From: Levilactobacillus tongjiangensis
GTDB lineage: Bacteria; Bacillota; Bacilli; Lactobacillales; Lactobacillaceae
NCBI RefSeq assembly: GCF_003946345.1
Contig: NZ_RHNY01000017.1
Span: forward strand, 1-53,702
DNA: 53,702 bases
Direction of reading: 5' to 3'
Part shown: one piece after another, positions 45,669 to 53,702 of the stretch
Numbering within the stretch: the first letter of the stretch is position 1
Layout of the letters: each line of letters starts with the position of its first letter
Notes under the pieces: model-generated
Seen by the model: only the letters and a program-made list of their open reading frames with translations
Told to the model about the DNA's origin: nothing
The model's database searches: none
Position numbers and translations under genes: made by a program

Positions 45669-46961
45669 TCAAAGTTCTGGCACATCCGCGCGATGCCAGT
45701 AGAAGTATGCCAACGTTCCTAAACTAAATCCCACGACGATGCCCACTAAGATCCAGCTAATGCCAGCAATCGAGCCTCCTAACGAAATCGTGTGCCGGAG
45801 CCCAGCCATCGCCACAGTCATCGGTAAATACGGGTGAACCGCTCGATAAAACGGATTAGTCAGTTCAATGGGATACGTGCCACCCGACGCGCCAATCTGA
45901 AAAAGCATGAACAGTAGCATCAGCCAGGCCCCAGTCAGGCCAAACCACAAGCGGAAACATGTCACCAGACTGAAGAAGGCTAGCACAATCAACAAGCTCA
46001 GTAGGTAAGTTTTTCCTGGTTCCAAGGGTCGCAACCCAATAATATAGCGCACGCCTAACCACATGCAGGAAGCTGCCAACACAACAAATCCCCAGAGCAA
46101 GCCCATTTTATCTAACCAAGCGTAGACAAAGTTACGGTAATTTCCGTGACGTTTGCGAGCATCGTAAATAATATTCAGTGTGATGCACCCCACGAACAAT
46201 GAAATCGCCATAAAGTATGGTGCCATTCCTGTCCCATTATTAGCCACTGCCACCACGTCATGTTGCGTTAATTTCACGGGCATTGCCAGTTGCTTGAGCT
46301 GGTCAGCACGCCGGGGTGCACTTAGCTGTTGACTATGTTTAGCTAATCCGGTCGCAATCTTTTGGGTCGCTACCGCAACTTGAGTCGCTGGCAGACCTAA
46401 CAAGCTAGCCTGACTTACCTGAGCATGTTGGCTGGCCGTCACTTTCAACTGTTGTCCCGCACTCACCGCAGACTTTTGACTAGCCTGAAGCTCCGCTTGA
46501 ATGGCCGACTGGTTTAATTTTTCTTGAAGCTTCTGCATTGCGGTGGCCCCCATCTTAGCGGCTACCGTACTCTGCCCAGCGTTGGTATCGTATGTGAGTT
46601 GCAATTGTCGTGGCGCAGTTGCCAGATGGCGCAACGTCTTAGAAGCATTCGCCGGAATTTTTAAAACTAGAAATAATTGACCCGCCTTCAATTCACGTTG
46701 CGCCTTCGTTGCAGCCATCTGATGAAACTGCAAGGACTTCCCATCAACCAACTCCCGTGATACCGTTTGGCCCCAATGAAGCGTTTGCGTTCCCCGGTCC
46801 TGATTGACCACTGCCATGGGCAATCGGTGCATTTCTCCATACGGATTCCAAACGGACGCTAGAAATAAAGCGGCGTAGAATAATGGAATCACCAAAATGC
46901 CCAATAAAATCCGCCAAAGTGCTGGATGCTGCTTAAGGTATCGCCATTCCTGAGATTTCAT
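45669..46961 (-). CDS. YhgE/Pip-like ABC-2 type membrane protein
   Basis: 430 residues. One membrane helix near residues 17-40, a large extracellular part with Gln/Ala/Lys-rich helices (about 60-200), then about five membrane helices (250-425). The order and the phrase PMAVVNQDRG match YhgE/Pip and ABC-2 permease families, linked to export or phage receptor roles. Start at ATG 46961 follows GGGGGAG; longer frames to 47030 run through the operator. Downstream of a TetR gene on the same strand, with an operator-like repeat between. Confidence 0.85.
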   Translation of the reverse strand: MKSQEWRYLKQHPALWRILLGILVIPLFYAALFLASVWNPYGEMHRLPMAVVNQDRGTQTLHWGQTVSRELVDGKSLQFHQMAATKAQRELKAGQLFLVLKIPANASKTLRHLATAPRQLQLTYDTNAGQSTVAAKMGATAMQKLQEKLNQSAIQAELQASQKSAVSAGQQLKVTASQHAQVSQASLLGLPATQVAVATQKIATGLAKHSQQLSAPRRADQLKQLAMPVKLTQHDVVAVANNGTGMAPYFMAISLFVGCITLNIIYDARKRHGNYRNFVYAWLDKMGLLWGFVVLAASCMWLGVRYIIGLRPLEPGKTYLLSLLIVLAFFSLVTCFRLWFGLTGAWLMLLFMLFQIGASGGTYPIELTNPFYRAVHPYLPMTVAMAGLRHTISLGGSIAGISWILVGIVVGFSLGTLAYFYWHRADVPEL

Positions 46962-46980
46962 GTCTTTCTCCCCCTTAACC

Positions 46981-47003
46981 CGAATGAACGAATCATTCAT
47001 TCG
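46981..47003. promoter_or_regulatory. TetR-type operator upstream of the YhgE-like gene
   Basis: CGAATGA (46981-46987) and TCATTCG (46997-47003) around a 9-base centre containing AACGAATCATT. The TGAAC/CATTCA pattern is common in TetR operators. Confidence 0.6.
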
Positions 47004-47091
47004 ATTGCCACCCAGTCTAAGCAAGTCCATCTAAAATACAATTTTTTGAAATTGTTGGTCAGACCTTAGACCAGTCAGCTAATTAAGGGAC

Positions 47092-47733
47092 TTATTGATA
47101 ACTACGTCTCAACATTGCCTGCACGACCCCCAACATTTGCTCATCATCACTTCGAGCCATCTCCGTTTCAAAACTGTCATAGCGCTTGTGGGCACACCAC
47201 CAGAAAACCAGATCAACTACGACGACCCCGTTGCGTTGGGAATCGACTAACGTAGGTTGGTGCTGGTGTAAGAAGCTGCCTACCCGCTGATAAAGCTCCT
47301 GCCGTTGCTGTCGATAGAGCGCGGTCAATGCCGGATTCACGGTGGGGTTGTGCTCCAGAATCAAGAAGTAACGTCCGTAGCGTTTGAAGGCTGAAAACAG
47401 GGCCGTTAGCAATTGATCAAACGTTGTGGCCTGTTGGTTAGCCAGCTGATGATTCCAGTCCGCATAAGCGGCCTGGGTTCGCCGGACCAACTCCCGGGGA
47501 TCAGCAGGTTGAATCGGATAGATGGCATGTGGCAGACCAGTTACCGCTGGCAAGGTCGTCAGGAAAACATAGTCTAGCAACGCCGCCTTTCCGCTAAATA
47601 AACGATACAAGGTGCCCACGGCCACGTTGGCTCGCTGCGCAATCATCTGCATCTGAGTTTCATGGTAGCCAGGCTGAATGAACGGTTCACTCGCCGCCGC
47701 GTAAATTCGACGCAATTTTTCTTCATCGGTCAT
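47092..47733 (-). CDS. TetR/AcrR family regulator
   Basis: 213 residues. HTH at about 25-48: TQMQMIAQRANVAVGTLYRL. Followed by the typical all-helical ligand domain. It precedes the YhgE-like gene on the same strand (130-bp gap holding an operator), so it probably controls that gene. ATG at 47733. Confidence 0.9.
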   Translation of the reverse strand: MTDEEKLRRIYAAASEPFIQPGYHETQMQMIAQRANVAVGTLYRLFSGKAALLDYVFLTTLPAVTGLPHAIYPIQPADPRELVRRTQAAYADWNHQLANQQATTFDQLLTALFSAFKRYGRYFLILEHNPTVNPALTALYRQQRQELYQRVGSFLHQHQPTLVDSQRNGVVVVDLVFWWCAHKRYDSFETEMARSDDEQMLGVVQAMLRRSYQ

Positions 47734-47884
47734 GATTCACCAACCCCTTCCACTTTCATTAAACCGTATTCATCTAGAAAGTTCAGGCTTGGCCATGTTT
47801 CTAGCACACTCACCTTACAAACACATAGGGGACGACCACTCCCATCTCTGAGAATAATCGTCCACCTAATTAGACCGCTTGAAC

Positions 47885-49273
47885 TTAATGACGACTGGCT
47901 CCCGGTTTAAGGGTCACCGGTATCACCACACGCAAACGCTGCGACCAAACCACGCCTACCAAGGAAATGAGTCCTGTCCCCACCATGGTTGCCCGGAAAC
48001 CGCTAGCAAACGATAAACCTTGAAACTGGTAAAAGATCATGACGGCTATAGTCGTTCCCAAAGCCCCGCCCAACAGACGAAATACGTTGTAAATTCCCGC
48101 AGCTTTACCGATCATTGCTTGGGGAACCGCCCCAAGCACGGCCTTCTGCAGTGCCGGACCAGCCATAGATAACCCCACACCTGCCAGCATTAGCGGTATG
48201 ATGAACCACCCATAGCTTTGTTGGCTGAACAGCGCAATCAATAAGTACCCCAATCCCTGCAGGCATAAACCAACCGTGGCTACCCGCCGTTCACCAAATT
48301 TATCAACCGCCCGCCCCGCAAATGGCGCTACCACGACTAGCGTACCCGTCCAAGGTAACAATTCCAGCCCTGCTGTCAGCGCGGTCGCATGTGGCTGGGC
48401 TTGCAAGTACTGCGGTAGGAAGAAGACAACGCCATACATGGACCCGTAAAGTAAGGCCGTGGCGAGGTTGCCACCGGTGAAGGTTCGGTTGTGAAAAATT
48501 TTGAGTGGAATCATCGGCTGCGCTTCAGTCGACTGACGATAAATGAACCAACCGCCACATGCCACACTTATGACAGCAACAACCACAATCAGGCCAAGTG
48601 CTCGCATTCCTAGATGACCAGTCGTTGCGGACAACGCCCAGATAATACCGGCCATGGTCACAACGATCAATAGATTGTCACCAAAATTTAGGGGCTCACT
48701 GGCACCACGACTCTCCGGTAAGTGGCGGTGAATCAATGCCAGGGCTATGATTCCAATTGGGACGTTGATCCAAAAGATCCATTGCCAGGTCAGTTGCGCC
48801 ACAATGAAACCGCCTAGCGAAGGGCCCACGATTAGGGCTAGCCCACCAATTCCACTCCAAATACCTAACGCTCGTCCCCGTTGATTCGCTGGCAAGGTAT
48901 TGGTCAGAATCGCCATTGACATGGGCGTCATGACCGAAGCACCGACGCCCTCCACTACCCGGGCTAAAATCAACCAACCAATGTTGCTGGCCAACGCGCA
49001 CAAAACTGACCCAACCGTAAAGACCAAAATTCCTAAGCTATAGACCTTACGGCGGCCCCAACGCTCACCTAAGGCAACCCCTACCAGTAAGACAGCAGCA
49101 ATTGTGATGTTGTAGGCATTCAGTGCCCATTGCAGCGTACTGATTGAAATTCGAAACTCATTGCGAATTGCCGTAGATGCCGTAGTCACAATCATGGCAT
49201 CCATCATTGCCATGAAAAATCCCAACGATGTCAGAACTAGTACCCATTTAGACTGAAGCTCTTTTCCTGTCAT
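47885..49273 (-). CDS. MFS drug efflux transporter (DHA2)
   Basis: 462 residues, about 14 helices. MMDAMIVTTASTAIRNEF (helix 1), GVALGERWGRRKVY (motif A), GPSLGGFIVAQLTWQWIFWI (motif C region). Third DHA2 exporter in 12 kb. ATG at 49273. A perfect 11-bp inverted repeat lies 24 bases upstream, and an ArsR-type regulator gene lies just beyond it on the same strand. Confidence 0.92.
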   Translation of the reverse strand: MTGKELQSKWVLVLTSLGFFMAMMDAMIVTTASTAIRNEFRISISTLQWALNAYNITIAAVLLVGVALGERWGRRKVYSLGILVFTVGSVLCALASNIGWLILARVVEGVGASVMTPMSMAILTNTLPANQRGRALGIWSGIGGLALIVGPSLGGFIVAQLTWQWIFWINVPIGIIALALIHRHLPESRGASEPLNFGDNLLIVVTMAGIIWALSATTGHLGMRALGLIVVVAVISVACGGWFIYRQSTEAQPMIPLKIFHNRTFTGGNLATALLYGSMYGVVFFLPQYLQAQPHATALTAGLELLPWTGTLVVVAPFAGRAVDKFGERRVATVGLCLQGLGYLLIALFSQQSYGWFIIPLMLAGVGLSMAGPALQKAVLGAVPQAMIGKAAGIYNVFRLLGGALGTTIAVMIFYQFQGLSFASGFRATMVGTGLISLVGVVWSQRLRVVIPVTLKPGASRH

Positions 49274-49296
49274 TTCCCCGTCTCCCTACTCACTAA

Positions 49297-49322
49297 GATA
49301 GTTCAAATATCTTTGAACTATC
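49297..49322. promoter_or_regulatory. Operator palindrome upstream of the MFS gene
   Basis: GATAGTTCAAA (49297-49307) and TTTGAACTATC (49312-49322) around TATC, perfect. A matching half site CTTTGAACT is at 49795-49803, upstream of the ArsR-type gene, which suggests that regulator binds both. Confidence 0.75.
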
Positions 49323-49362
49323 TAAACATACCATTGGCAAGAACGGCTGACAAGCAGCAATT

Positions 49363-49394
49363 AAAAAAAGAGCAGTGCTTACAACACTGCTCTT
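49363..49394 (-). terminator. Terminator of the ArsR-type gene
   Basis: AAGAGCAGTG and CACTGCTCTT around a 7-base loop, followed on the minus strand by seven T. Confidence 0.88.
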
Positions 49395-49409
49395 GATTGG
49401 TCTAATCCC

Positions 49410-49697
49410 CTATAGATTTTGCCAGAAATGGGTGAAATACCGATCAAAGGTCGACCGGTCTAAAGTCACATATTTTTCGCGAGCCACTTTGTGGACACTA
49501 ATCAGCTCCGCCTCCTGGAGAATCTTAAAATGATACGAACCCGAAGTTTTACTAATCTTCATAACCTGACTGATTTCACCACAAGAAACCTCGTGATTCA
49601 ATTGATTCAAGTATCGGATTATTGCTAGTCGGATAGGGTCGGCCAGGGCCTTGAATACCTTGATGCTGTCTTCAGTTGTTTGCATTGATTTTGTCAT
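49410..49697 (-). CDS. ArsR-type winged-helix regulator
   Basis: 95 residues: VFKALADPIRLAIIRYLNQL, then SCGEISQVMKISKTSGSYHFKILQEAELIS, a clear ArsR/HTH_5 pattern. Only one cysteine, and no metal-binding CxC motif, so a metal sensor role is unlikely. Probably controls the downstream MFS gene via the palindrome at 49297. ATG at 49697. Confidence 0.9.
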   Translation of the reverse strand: MTKSMQTTEDSIKVFKALADPIRLAIIRYLNQLNHEVSCGEISQVMKISKTSGSYHFKILQEAELISVHKVAREKYVTLDRSTFDRYFTHFWQNL

Positions 49698-49818
49698 ATC
49701 TTTATCCTACTAGACTTGAAATTTTACGCAAGCATTTACGAATCTTCAAGGAATTAAATTTCCTTCCCATTACTTTTTGTATATAACAACTATTCTTTGA
49801 ACTGGTCCATCGTGATGG

Positions 49819-50208
49819 TCACTTATGCGGGCGCTTCTTCAACACCCGATTGATCTGGGTAACCCGTAGATGTTGATTCAGTCTGACCGTCCCACTAATA
49901 ACTAAATAGATTAACAGAAAGACTAGCCAAAATGTCCACCCAATTGGCCAATCATTGTAGGCCATCAATGCCACCATTAGGAGTGCCGTTCCAACCAGAT
50001 GAACTCCAAATGCTAACAACAAGGAAACTTCCACCTGACAATTATCAAAAATGAGACTAAGCACGCCAATCAAGGCACTCGTCAGAAGCAGGCTGACCCC
50101 ATTGCCAGGTGATACATGCGCCGGAGCTACCTGGAAGACGATCAATAGGAGGTACGTCACTGCACCATATCCCATACCCTGCAGGCCATACCGCAATCCT
50201 TTTTTCAC
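49819..50208 (-). CDS. DUF3021 family membrane protein
   Basis: 129 residues with four membrane helices. DUF3021 proteins accompany LytTR regulators in lactic acid bacteria and often modulate them. GTG at 50208 with GAGGGGGTAGCT upstream, 12 bases after the LytTR stop. Last gene of the ABC-LytTR operon. Confidence 0.88.
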   Translation of the reverse strand: MKKGLRYGLQGMGYGAVTYLLLIVFQVAPAHVSPGNGVSLLLTSALIGVLSLIFDNCQVEVSLLLAFGVHLVGTALLMVALMAYNDWPIGWTFWLVFLLIYLVISGTVRLNQHLRVTQINRVLKKRPHK

Positions 50209-50220
50209 AGCTACCCCCTC

Positions 50221-50676
50221 CTATAGCCCCAATTGGCTCATCAACGCTTTGACATACTTGCGGCTTACAACTGTCTTGATCTGCATTGATAGAATCGCCG
50301 TCAGGTTACCGGAAAAGCTGTCTTCCAGTGACTGAAGATGATTCAAATTCAACACCCCATGCTTGGAAACCTGAACAAAGTTGTCGTCACCCAAGCGGCG
50401 GACAAAACTTCGCAAGGTCTCGTGTGTGGTAATCGTCCCAGTAGTTGTATATAGCAATAACATCTCCTGCTGGATATCAGCTAGAATAATTGTGGCCGTC
50501 TTCACCAACAACAGCCGATCTGGCGTCTTCACGGGAATAAGTCCGGCATGGGGTGTCTGATAATTGTCTAAATAATCCAAAATGGCCGTTGTCTCCGGAC
50601 TCTGGGTCGCTGCCTGCACCACGACTAACGGATCAGTCGGGTCGATGGCCGCGTTCTGCTCAAATTTGTGGTGCAC
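50221..50676 (-). CDS. LytTR family DNA-binding regulator
   Basis: 151 residues. The N-terminal half (HHKFEQNAAIDPTDPLVVVQ) is typical of stand-alone LytTR proteins paired with DUF3021. C-terminal LytTR domain (about 50-150): IQQEMLLLYTTTGTITTHET, LRSFVRRLGDDNFVQVSKHG, VLNLNHLQSLE. GTG 50676 is chosen because a GGGGGG site lies upstream and it avoids overlap with the permease gene. It likely regulates its own operon; 9-base direct repeats with 21-base period in the leader (52498-52525) fit a LytTR site. Confidence 0.88.
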   Translation of the reverse strand: MHHKFEQNAAIDPTDPLVVVQAATQSPETTAILDYLDNYQTPHAGLIPVKTPDRLLLVKTATIILADIQQEMLLLYTTTGTITTHETLRSFVRRLGDDNFVQVSKHGVLNLNHLQSLEDSFSGNLTAILSMQIKTVVSRKYVKALMSQLGL

Positions 50677-50696
50677 CCCAATCCCCCCCATTTCAC

Positions 50697-51572
50697 TTAC
50701 CGTTCCTGAATTGATTGGTGCTGCCGGTGAAGCCGAACCCACACTGGTCCGAAGGCCAAAGCAGTCGCCCCAATCAAGATTAATCCCATTATGCGGTAAG
50801 TCTCTGGATGAGTCAATAAGGTTGACCAGTTGAGCCGGACACCCATCAATTGTTCAAAGTGAGTCCTGGCAATCCAGTTACCAGCAAAGGCTGTTTTTAA
50901 GTTACCCGCCATCAAATACTGTCGGTAAAGGGCGGCCACGTAGCTTCCTGGAACAAATTTAACCAAGTCTTGGGCAAAGGTGGGTAGAATACCAATGGGC
51001 ATGTAGGTACCCACTAGGAACCCGGCCGCCGTTCCCACGATAGTACCCAATTTGTTCAAAGTGTTCACCGCATGAACGCCTGAAATAATCACCGCATTTA
51101 CCATTGTTGCAAGAAGCGAGCTGATAACCATCAGTCCCAGCACTTTGCCGACTGTCGAACTCCCGAGAGTTACCCCATCCGTCAGGTAAAAGTTTCCCCA
51201 CATGATTATCAACATGACCGCCTGCATTAACGTGCCAATAATCGTCGCACTACACAGATAACTGGTAAATAAACGGAATGGACCGGCGTCAGTCAGTTCC
51301 AGATCAGCCGTTACGTGTTTCTCCTTGTCGTTTACCATCAGTGACAGACTGGTGAGGGTCGTCGTAATGCCGGTAATGGACAGGGTTCCACCGATTAGCC
51401 AGGTGTCGAGAAGTAGCTTGGCATGAGGCACCCGCTGCCAACTCGTTAACATGTTTTGTTTCAGGAAAACTAGGTATAGGATGAATGAAATGAGCGCCCC
51501 CAGTAGCGAGAAGAACACCCCGCTCCGATCCCGGAAGTACAGCAGCAAGTTGCGCTTAATCATTGCTAGCAC
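50697..51572 (-). CDS. ABC-2 type permease
   Basis: 291 residues with six membrane helices (about 21-42, 60-80, 112-135, 145-168, 175-198, 258-280). MIKRNLLLYFRDRSGVFFSL is typical for permeases of drug or lantibiotic-type exporters. GTG 51572 is used because AAAGGAG lies ten bases upstream and the gene then starts just after the ATPase stop (51574). Pairs with the ATPase to make a half-size exporter. Confidence 0.9.
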   Translation of the reverse strand: MLAMIKRNLLLYFRDRSGVFFSLLGALISFILYLVFLKQNMLTSWQRVPHAKLLLDTWLIGGTLSITGITTTLTSLSLMVNDKEKHVTADLELTDAGPFRLFTSYLCSATIIGTLMQAVMLIIMWGNFYLTDGVTLGSSTVGKVLGLMVISSLLATMVNAVIISGVHAVNTLNKLGTIVGTAAGFLVGTYMPIGILPTFAQDLVKFVPGSYVAALYRQYLMAGNLKTAFAGNWIARTHFEQLMGVRLNWSTLLTHPETYRIMGLILIGATALAFGPVWVRLHRQHQSIQER

Positions 51573-51573
51573 G

Positions 51574-52434
51574 TTAACGCATCTCCTTTCCAGTGAGAGC
51601 CAGGAAGGCATCATCCAGGGTTCCCGGTCGAAATTCAAAGTTACTGATCAATGGCCGATTCATCGTTAAGATATCCAAGGCGGCTTGCATCGTTGCTAGC
51701 CTAAAGGTAACCTGCGAACGTGTTTGATGGGTTGGTTGTAGCGCCACCTGGGCAATGAGTTGCGCAACATCTGGTGTCGTCACGGTTAAAATATCGGCAG
51801 CATAGCGGATCTTAATCTCAGCAGCAGTTCCCTGAGCCAATACGCAGCCATGATCGATCACGACGACATGGTCTGCGTTGTCAGCCTCGTCTAGGTAATG
51901 GGTCGTGAGAATGACAGTCAATTGCCGGTCTCGTTGTAAACGCTGAATCAGCGTCCAGATAGCGTGGCGGGTCTGAATATCTAGACCAGTCGTGGGTTCG
52001 TCCAAAAATAAAACGTCAGGGTCGTTAAGTAAGGCGCGAGCAATGTCGACGCGCCGTTTCTGACCGCCAGACAGGGTCCCGTAGCGTTGCTGCATGAAGT
52101 TGGTCAAACCCAGCTGTTGGCTTAGAGTGGCCACCCGGTCGGCTGGAACGTGATGATACTGGTCCGCCCGAATTTGGAGGTTCTCACGAACTGTTAAGCA
52201 GTTATCCAAAACACTCCCCTGAAAAACAACGCCTAATTTGGCGTGATGATCATAAATAATGGTCCCAGCGGTCGGTCGACTAAGTCCAATCAACATGTTC
52301 ATTGTCGTTGATTTGCCAGCGCCATTGGGACCGAGTAAAGCGGTAAAGCTGCCCCGTGTAATTCGTAAGTCGAGGGCGTTGACCGCAATTTTATTGCCAA
52401 ACCGTTTCGTTAAGTGTTTCGTCTCTAGTAGCAT
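51574..52434 (-). CDS. ABC transporter ATP-binding protein
   Basis: 286 residues. Walker A GPNGAGKST (about residue 35), Q-loop VVFQGSVLDN, signature LSGGQKRR, Walker B VLFLDEPTTGLD and H-loop TTHYLDEAD. DrrA/CcmA-type with a C-terminal extension. ATG 52434 is preferred; an ATG three codons earlier abuts the AGGAG site. First gene of the ATPase-permease-LytTR-DUF3021 operon with a structured leader. Confidence 0.93.
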   Translation of the reverse strand: MLLETKHLTKRFGNKIAVNALDLRITRGSFTALLGPNGAGKSTTMNMLIGLSRPTAGTIIYDHHAKLGVVFQGSVLDNCLTVRENLQIRADQYHHVPADRVATLSQQLGLTNFMQQRYGTLSGGQKRRVDIARALLNDPDVLFLDEPTTGLDIQTRHAIWTLIQRLQRDRQLTVILTTHYLDEADNADHVVVIDHGCVLAQGTAAEIKIRYAADILTVTTPDVAQLIAQVALQPTHQTRSQVTFRLATMQAALDILTMNRPLISNFEFRPGTLDDAFLALTGKEMR

Positions 52435-52585
52435 TCCCCTCATCTCCTATGCCAGGAGAATACACCCGGGGCGCGGGGATGTCTCACCTACCGGGACAAG
52501 TGGTATTCACTGCTCAGTAAGTGGTCGAAACAGCCGGGTGAAATCCTTGGAAGAAAATATGATTTTACCACCCACCCGGTTTCAA
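52435..52585 (-). promoter_or_regulatory. Promoter and structured leader of the ABC-LytTR operon
   Basis: On the minus strand: TTGAAA (52585-52580) and TCATAT (52562-52557) with a 17-base spacer form a good promoter. CCGGGTG in the spacer (52573-52579) and CACCCGG near +10 (52534-52540) form an inverted repeat; CCGGGTG recurs at 52463-52469, so the middle copy can pair with either. AAGTGGT repeats at 52498 and 52519 (21-base period). Finally TCTCCT, five bases, AGGAGA form a perfect 6-bp hairpin (52459-52443) that covers the ribosome binding site of the ATPase gene. Confidence 0.6.
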
Positions 52586-52607
52586 TTTTGAGCGCTCAAA
52601 TGACGGC

Positions 52608-52640
52608 AAAAAATGGTGGCCATCACTGGCCACCATTGTT
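52608..52640 (-). terminator. Terminator of the DUF5776 gene
   Basis: AATGGTGGCCA and TGGCCACCATT with a four-base loop; on the minus strand followed by TTTTTTG. Confidence 0.88.
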
Positions 52641-52647
52641 ATTTTGT

Positions 52648-53702
52648 TTATTTATCGGCTATAACTAACTTCTTATTAGCTGATACAAATTGCCCATTGC
52701 TTAATTCAAAGCGCGTAGTTAAGCGATAATGCTTCATCCCAACAACTTTTAGAGTTTTACCGGCTTTCACGTGTTTTCCTGCCTTACTCAGCTTCAGGTC
52801 TTGATAGCGGTCGATCCCCTGCTTATTCAAAATTTTGATTCTCTTAACTGATTTTTGATAATAGACTGGTGCCACAAAAGCTGATTTAGCCGTGATGTAA
52901 CCCGTCTTACCAGTGACATCCTTCACTTGATAACGCAGCAAACCGGACTTGGACCGTGCGTAACCAACCACCTTAAACATTGGTCGATTCGTGCGTTTGG
53001 TCTTAGGATAAGTTGCCACACGTTGACCTTTCGTAAACGTTGGCTTCTGATACAGATATAGCTTCTTTAGCCCATAAACGACCGTTTGCTTAGGTACCAC
53101 TGGACTTGGTGCAGCCTGGACAGTTAACGTAACCGTCTTAGTTTCACCGTTCGCAGCTTTGAGGGTCACTGAGTAGGTACCCGGCTTCTTGAGGTCAGCC
53201 TTACTCGTATCGACTGTGACCGGAATACTGTCACCACTGTTATTGGTGGCTTTGGCGTGGAACGTGGTCGCATCAACGCTCTGGCCAACTGTCACGGTTG
53301 CCTGCTGGTCAGCAGTGAAACTGGTTTGATCAATTACCGTTGGAGTAGCCGGTTTAGGCTTCAAGTAAATATAGAAATTCTGGAGAGAATAAGTGCCTCC
53401 AGCAGACTTGGTTAAAATAGCCTTGTTATGGGCCTCTTGCCTAGTCTTCACTAAATCAATCGTCATATTTTGAAGCTGATTAGCAGTAATTATCGAAGTA
53501 AGACCATCAAAATCGGTTGCTAATTTTTTTTGAAACTCTGCTGAATCTTTTCCGCCCGAACTCGTTGGATCACAGATCTGACTAAGTTCAGCAATTCCCT
53601 GATCACGTTTGGTTGGATCATTAGCATACCCGTTGTGCTAGTTAATTAGCTGCCAGGTATCTACGAATAAAAGTTGTTCTAATCGACTTTTGAAGCCACG
53701 CA
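52648..53702 (-). pseudogene. DUF5776 surface protein, amber-interrupted and cut by the window edge
   Basis: The minus-strand frame is open from the right edge (RGFKSRLEQLLFVDTWQLIN), meets TAG at 53638-53640 and continues HNGYANDPTKRDQGIAELSQ to the stop at 52648, about 330 codons. After a helical region comes a bacterial Ig-like domain (about VIDQTSFTADQ to VTLTVQA) and then a full DUF5776 wall-binding domain (YGLKKLYLYQKPTFTKGQRV, MFKVVGYARSKSGLLRYQVK, TTRFELSNGQFVSANKKL). The first ATG after the amber with a fair position is 53466, without a strong site. The N-terminal part and signal peptide lie off the window. Confidence 0.75.

Noticed and set aside
52435-52585. T-box riboswitch in the ABC-LytTR leader
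   Set aside because: The segment GTCCCGGTAGGTGAGACATC superficially recalls a T-box, but the AGGGTGGNACCGCG core and a following terminator are absent.
1-53702. CRISPR arrays, tRNA or rRNA genes, intact insertion sequences
   Set aside because: Looked for regular spaced repeats, cloverleaf patterns and transposase motifs on both strands; none found.

Overview
The window looks like a chromosome segment of a low-GC Gram-positive lactic acid bacterium, most likely a Levilactobacillus (L. brevis group) or close relative. The reasons are AGGAGG-type ribosome binding sites with many GTG/TTG starts, the order cca / ABC-F / thyA / dfrA, the Firmicutes block rbgA-rnhB-dprA-topA-xerC-hslV-hslU, plsY next to parE-parC, a XerS-type recombinase, and DUF5776 and MFS-DHA2 families common in lactobacilli. 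The genus is an inference; no 16S gene or other decisive marker is present.

The main structural fact is that this appears to be the replication terminus. A 28-bp sequence at 34296-34323 matches the Bacillus subtilis dif site as I remember it at 24 of 28 positions. Coding strand flips around it: left of dif nearly all genes are on the + strand, right of it nearly all are on the - strand, as expected where two forks meet. A XerS-type recombinase (35412-36476) starts 1.1 kb from dif, and a XerC gene lies at 19948-20883.

Left half (1-34.2 kb), mostly housekeeping. yitT (-); cca, ABC-F ATPase, thyA and dfrA (+); a 0.7-kb intergenic region with two copies of a structured repeat; hemolysin-III/PAQR protein (-); degV, ypmR-like SGNH hydrolase, ypmS and yozE (+). 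From 10.4 to 14.7 kb lies an AT-rich patch with secreted proteins and decayed genes, including a lipoprotein with compensating frameshifts. Then come rbgA-rnhB-dprA, topA, xerC-hslV-hslU, a LacX-like epimerase, a third repeat copy, plsY (-), parE-parC, a LysR regulator, ppaC, a matrixin-like protease, msrB-msrA and a NUDIX hydrolase.

Right half (34.2-53.7 kb), mostly accessory and efflux related. After dif and xerS there is a divergent TetR/MFS pair with a long operator palindrome, a quinone-oxidoreductase-like protein, an XRE (amber-interrupted) plus YjbR pair, a second divergent MFS/TetR pair, a DUF915 lipoprotein, a cysteine hydrolase, a TetR plus YhgE-like membrane protein, an ArsR plus MFS pair, an ABC transporter-LytTR-DUF3021 operon with an elaborate leader, and a DUF5776 surface protein broken by an amber codon at the right edge.

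The most promising undescribed element is a dispersed repeat of about 175-190 bp with three copies here (5901-6090 inverted, 6391-6566, 24183-24358). Each copy has an outer stem, two or more internal hairpins and a shared 11-base motif GTCCCCACAGC. Primary sequence diverges strongly while pairing is kept by compensating changes. All copies sit between converging genes.
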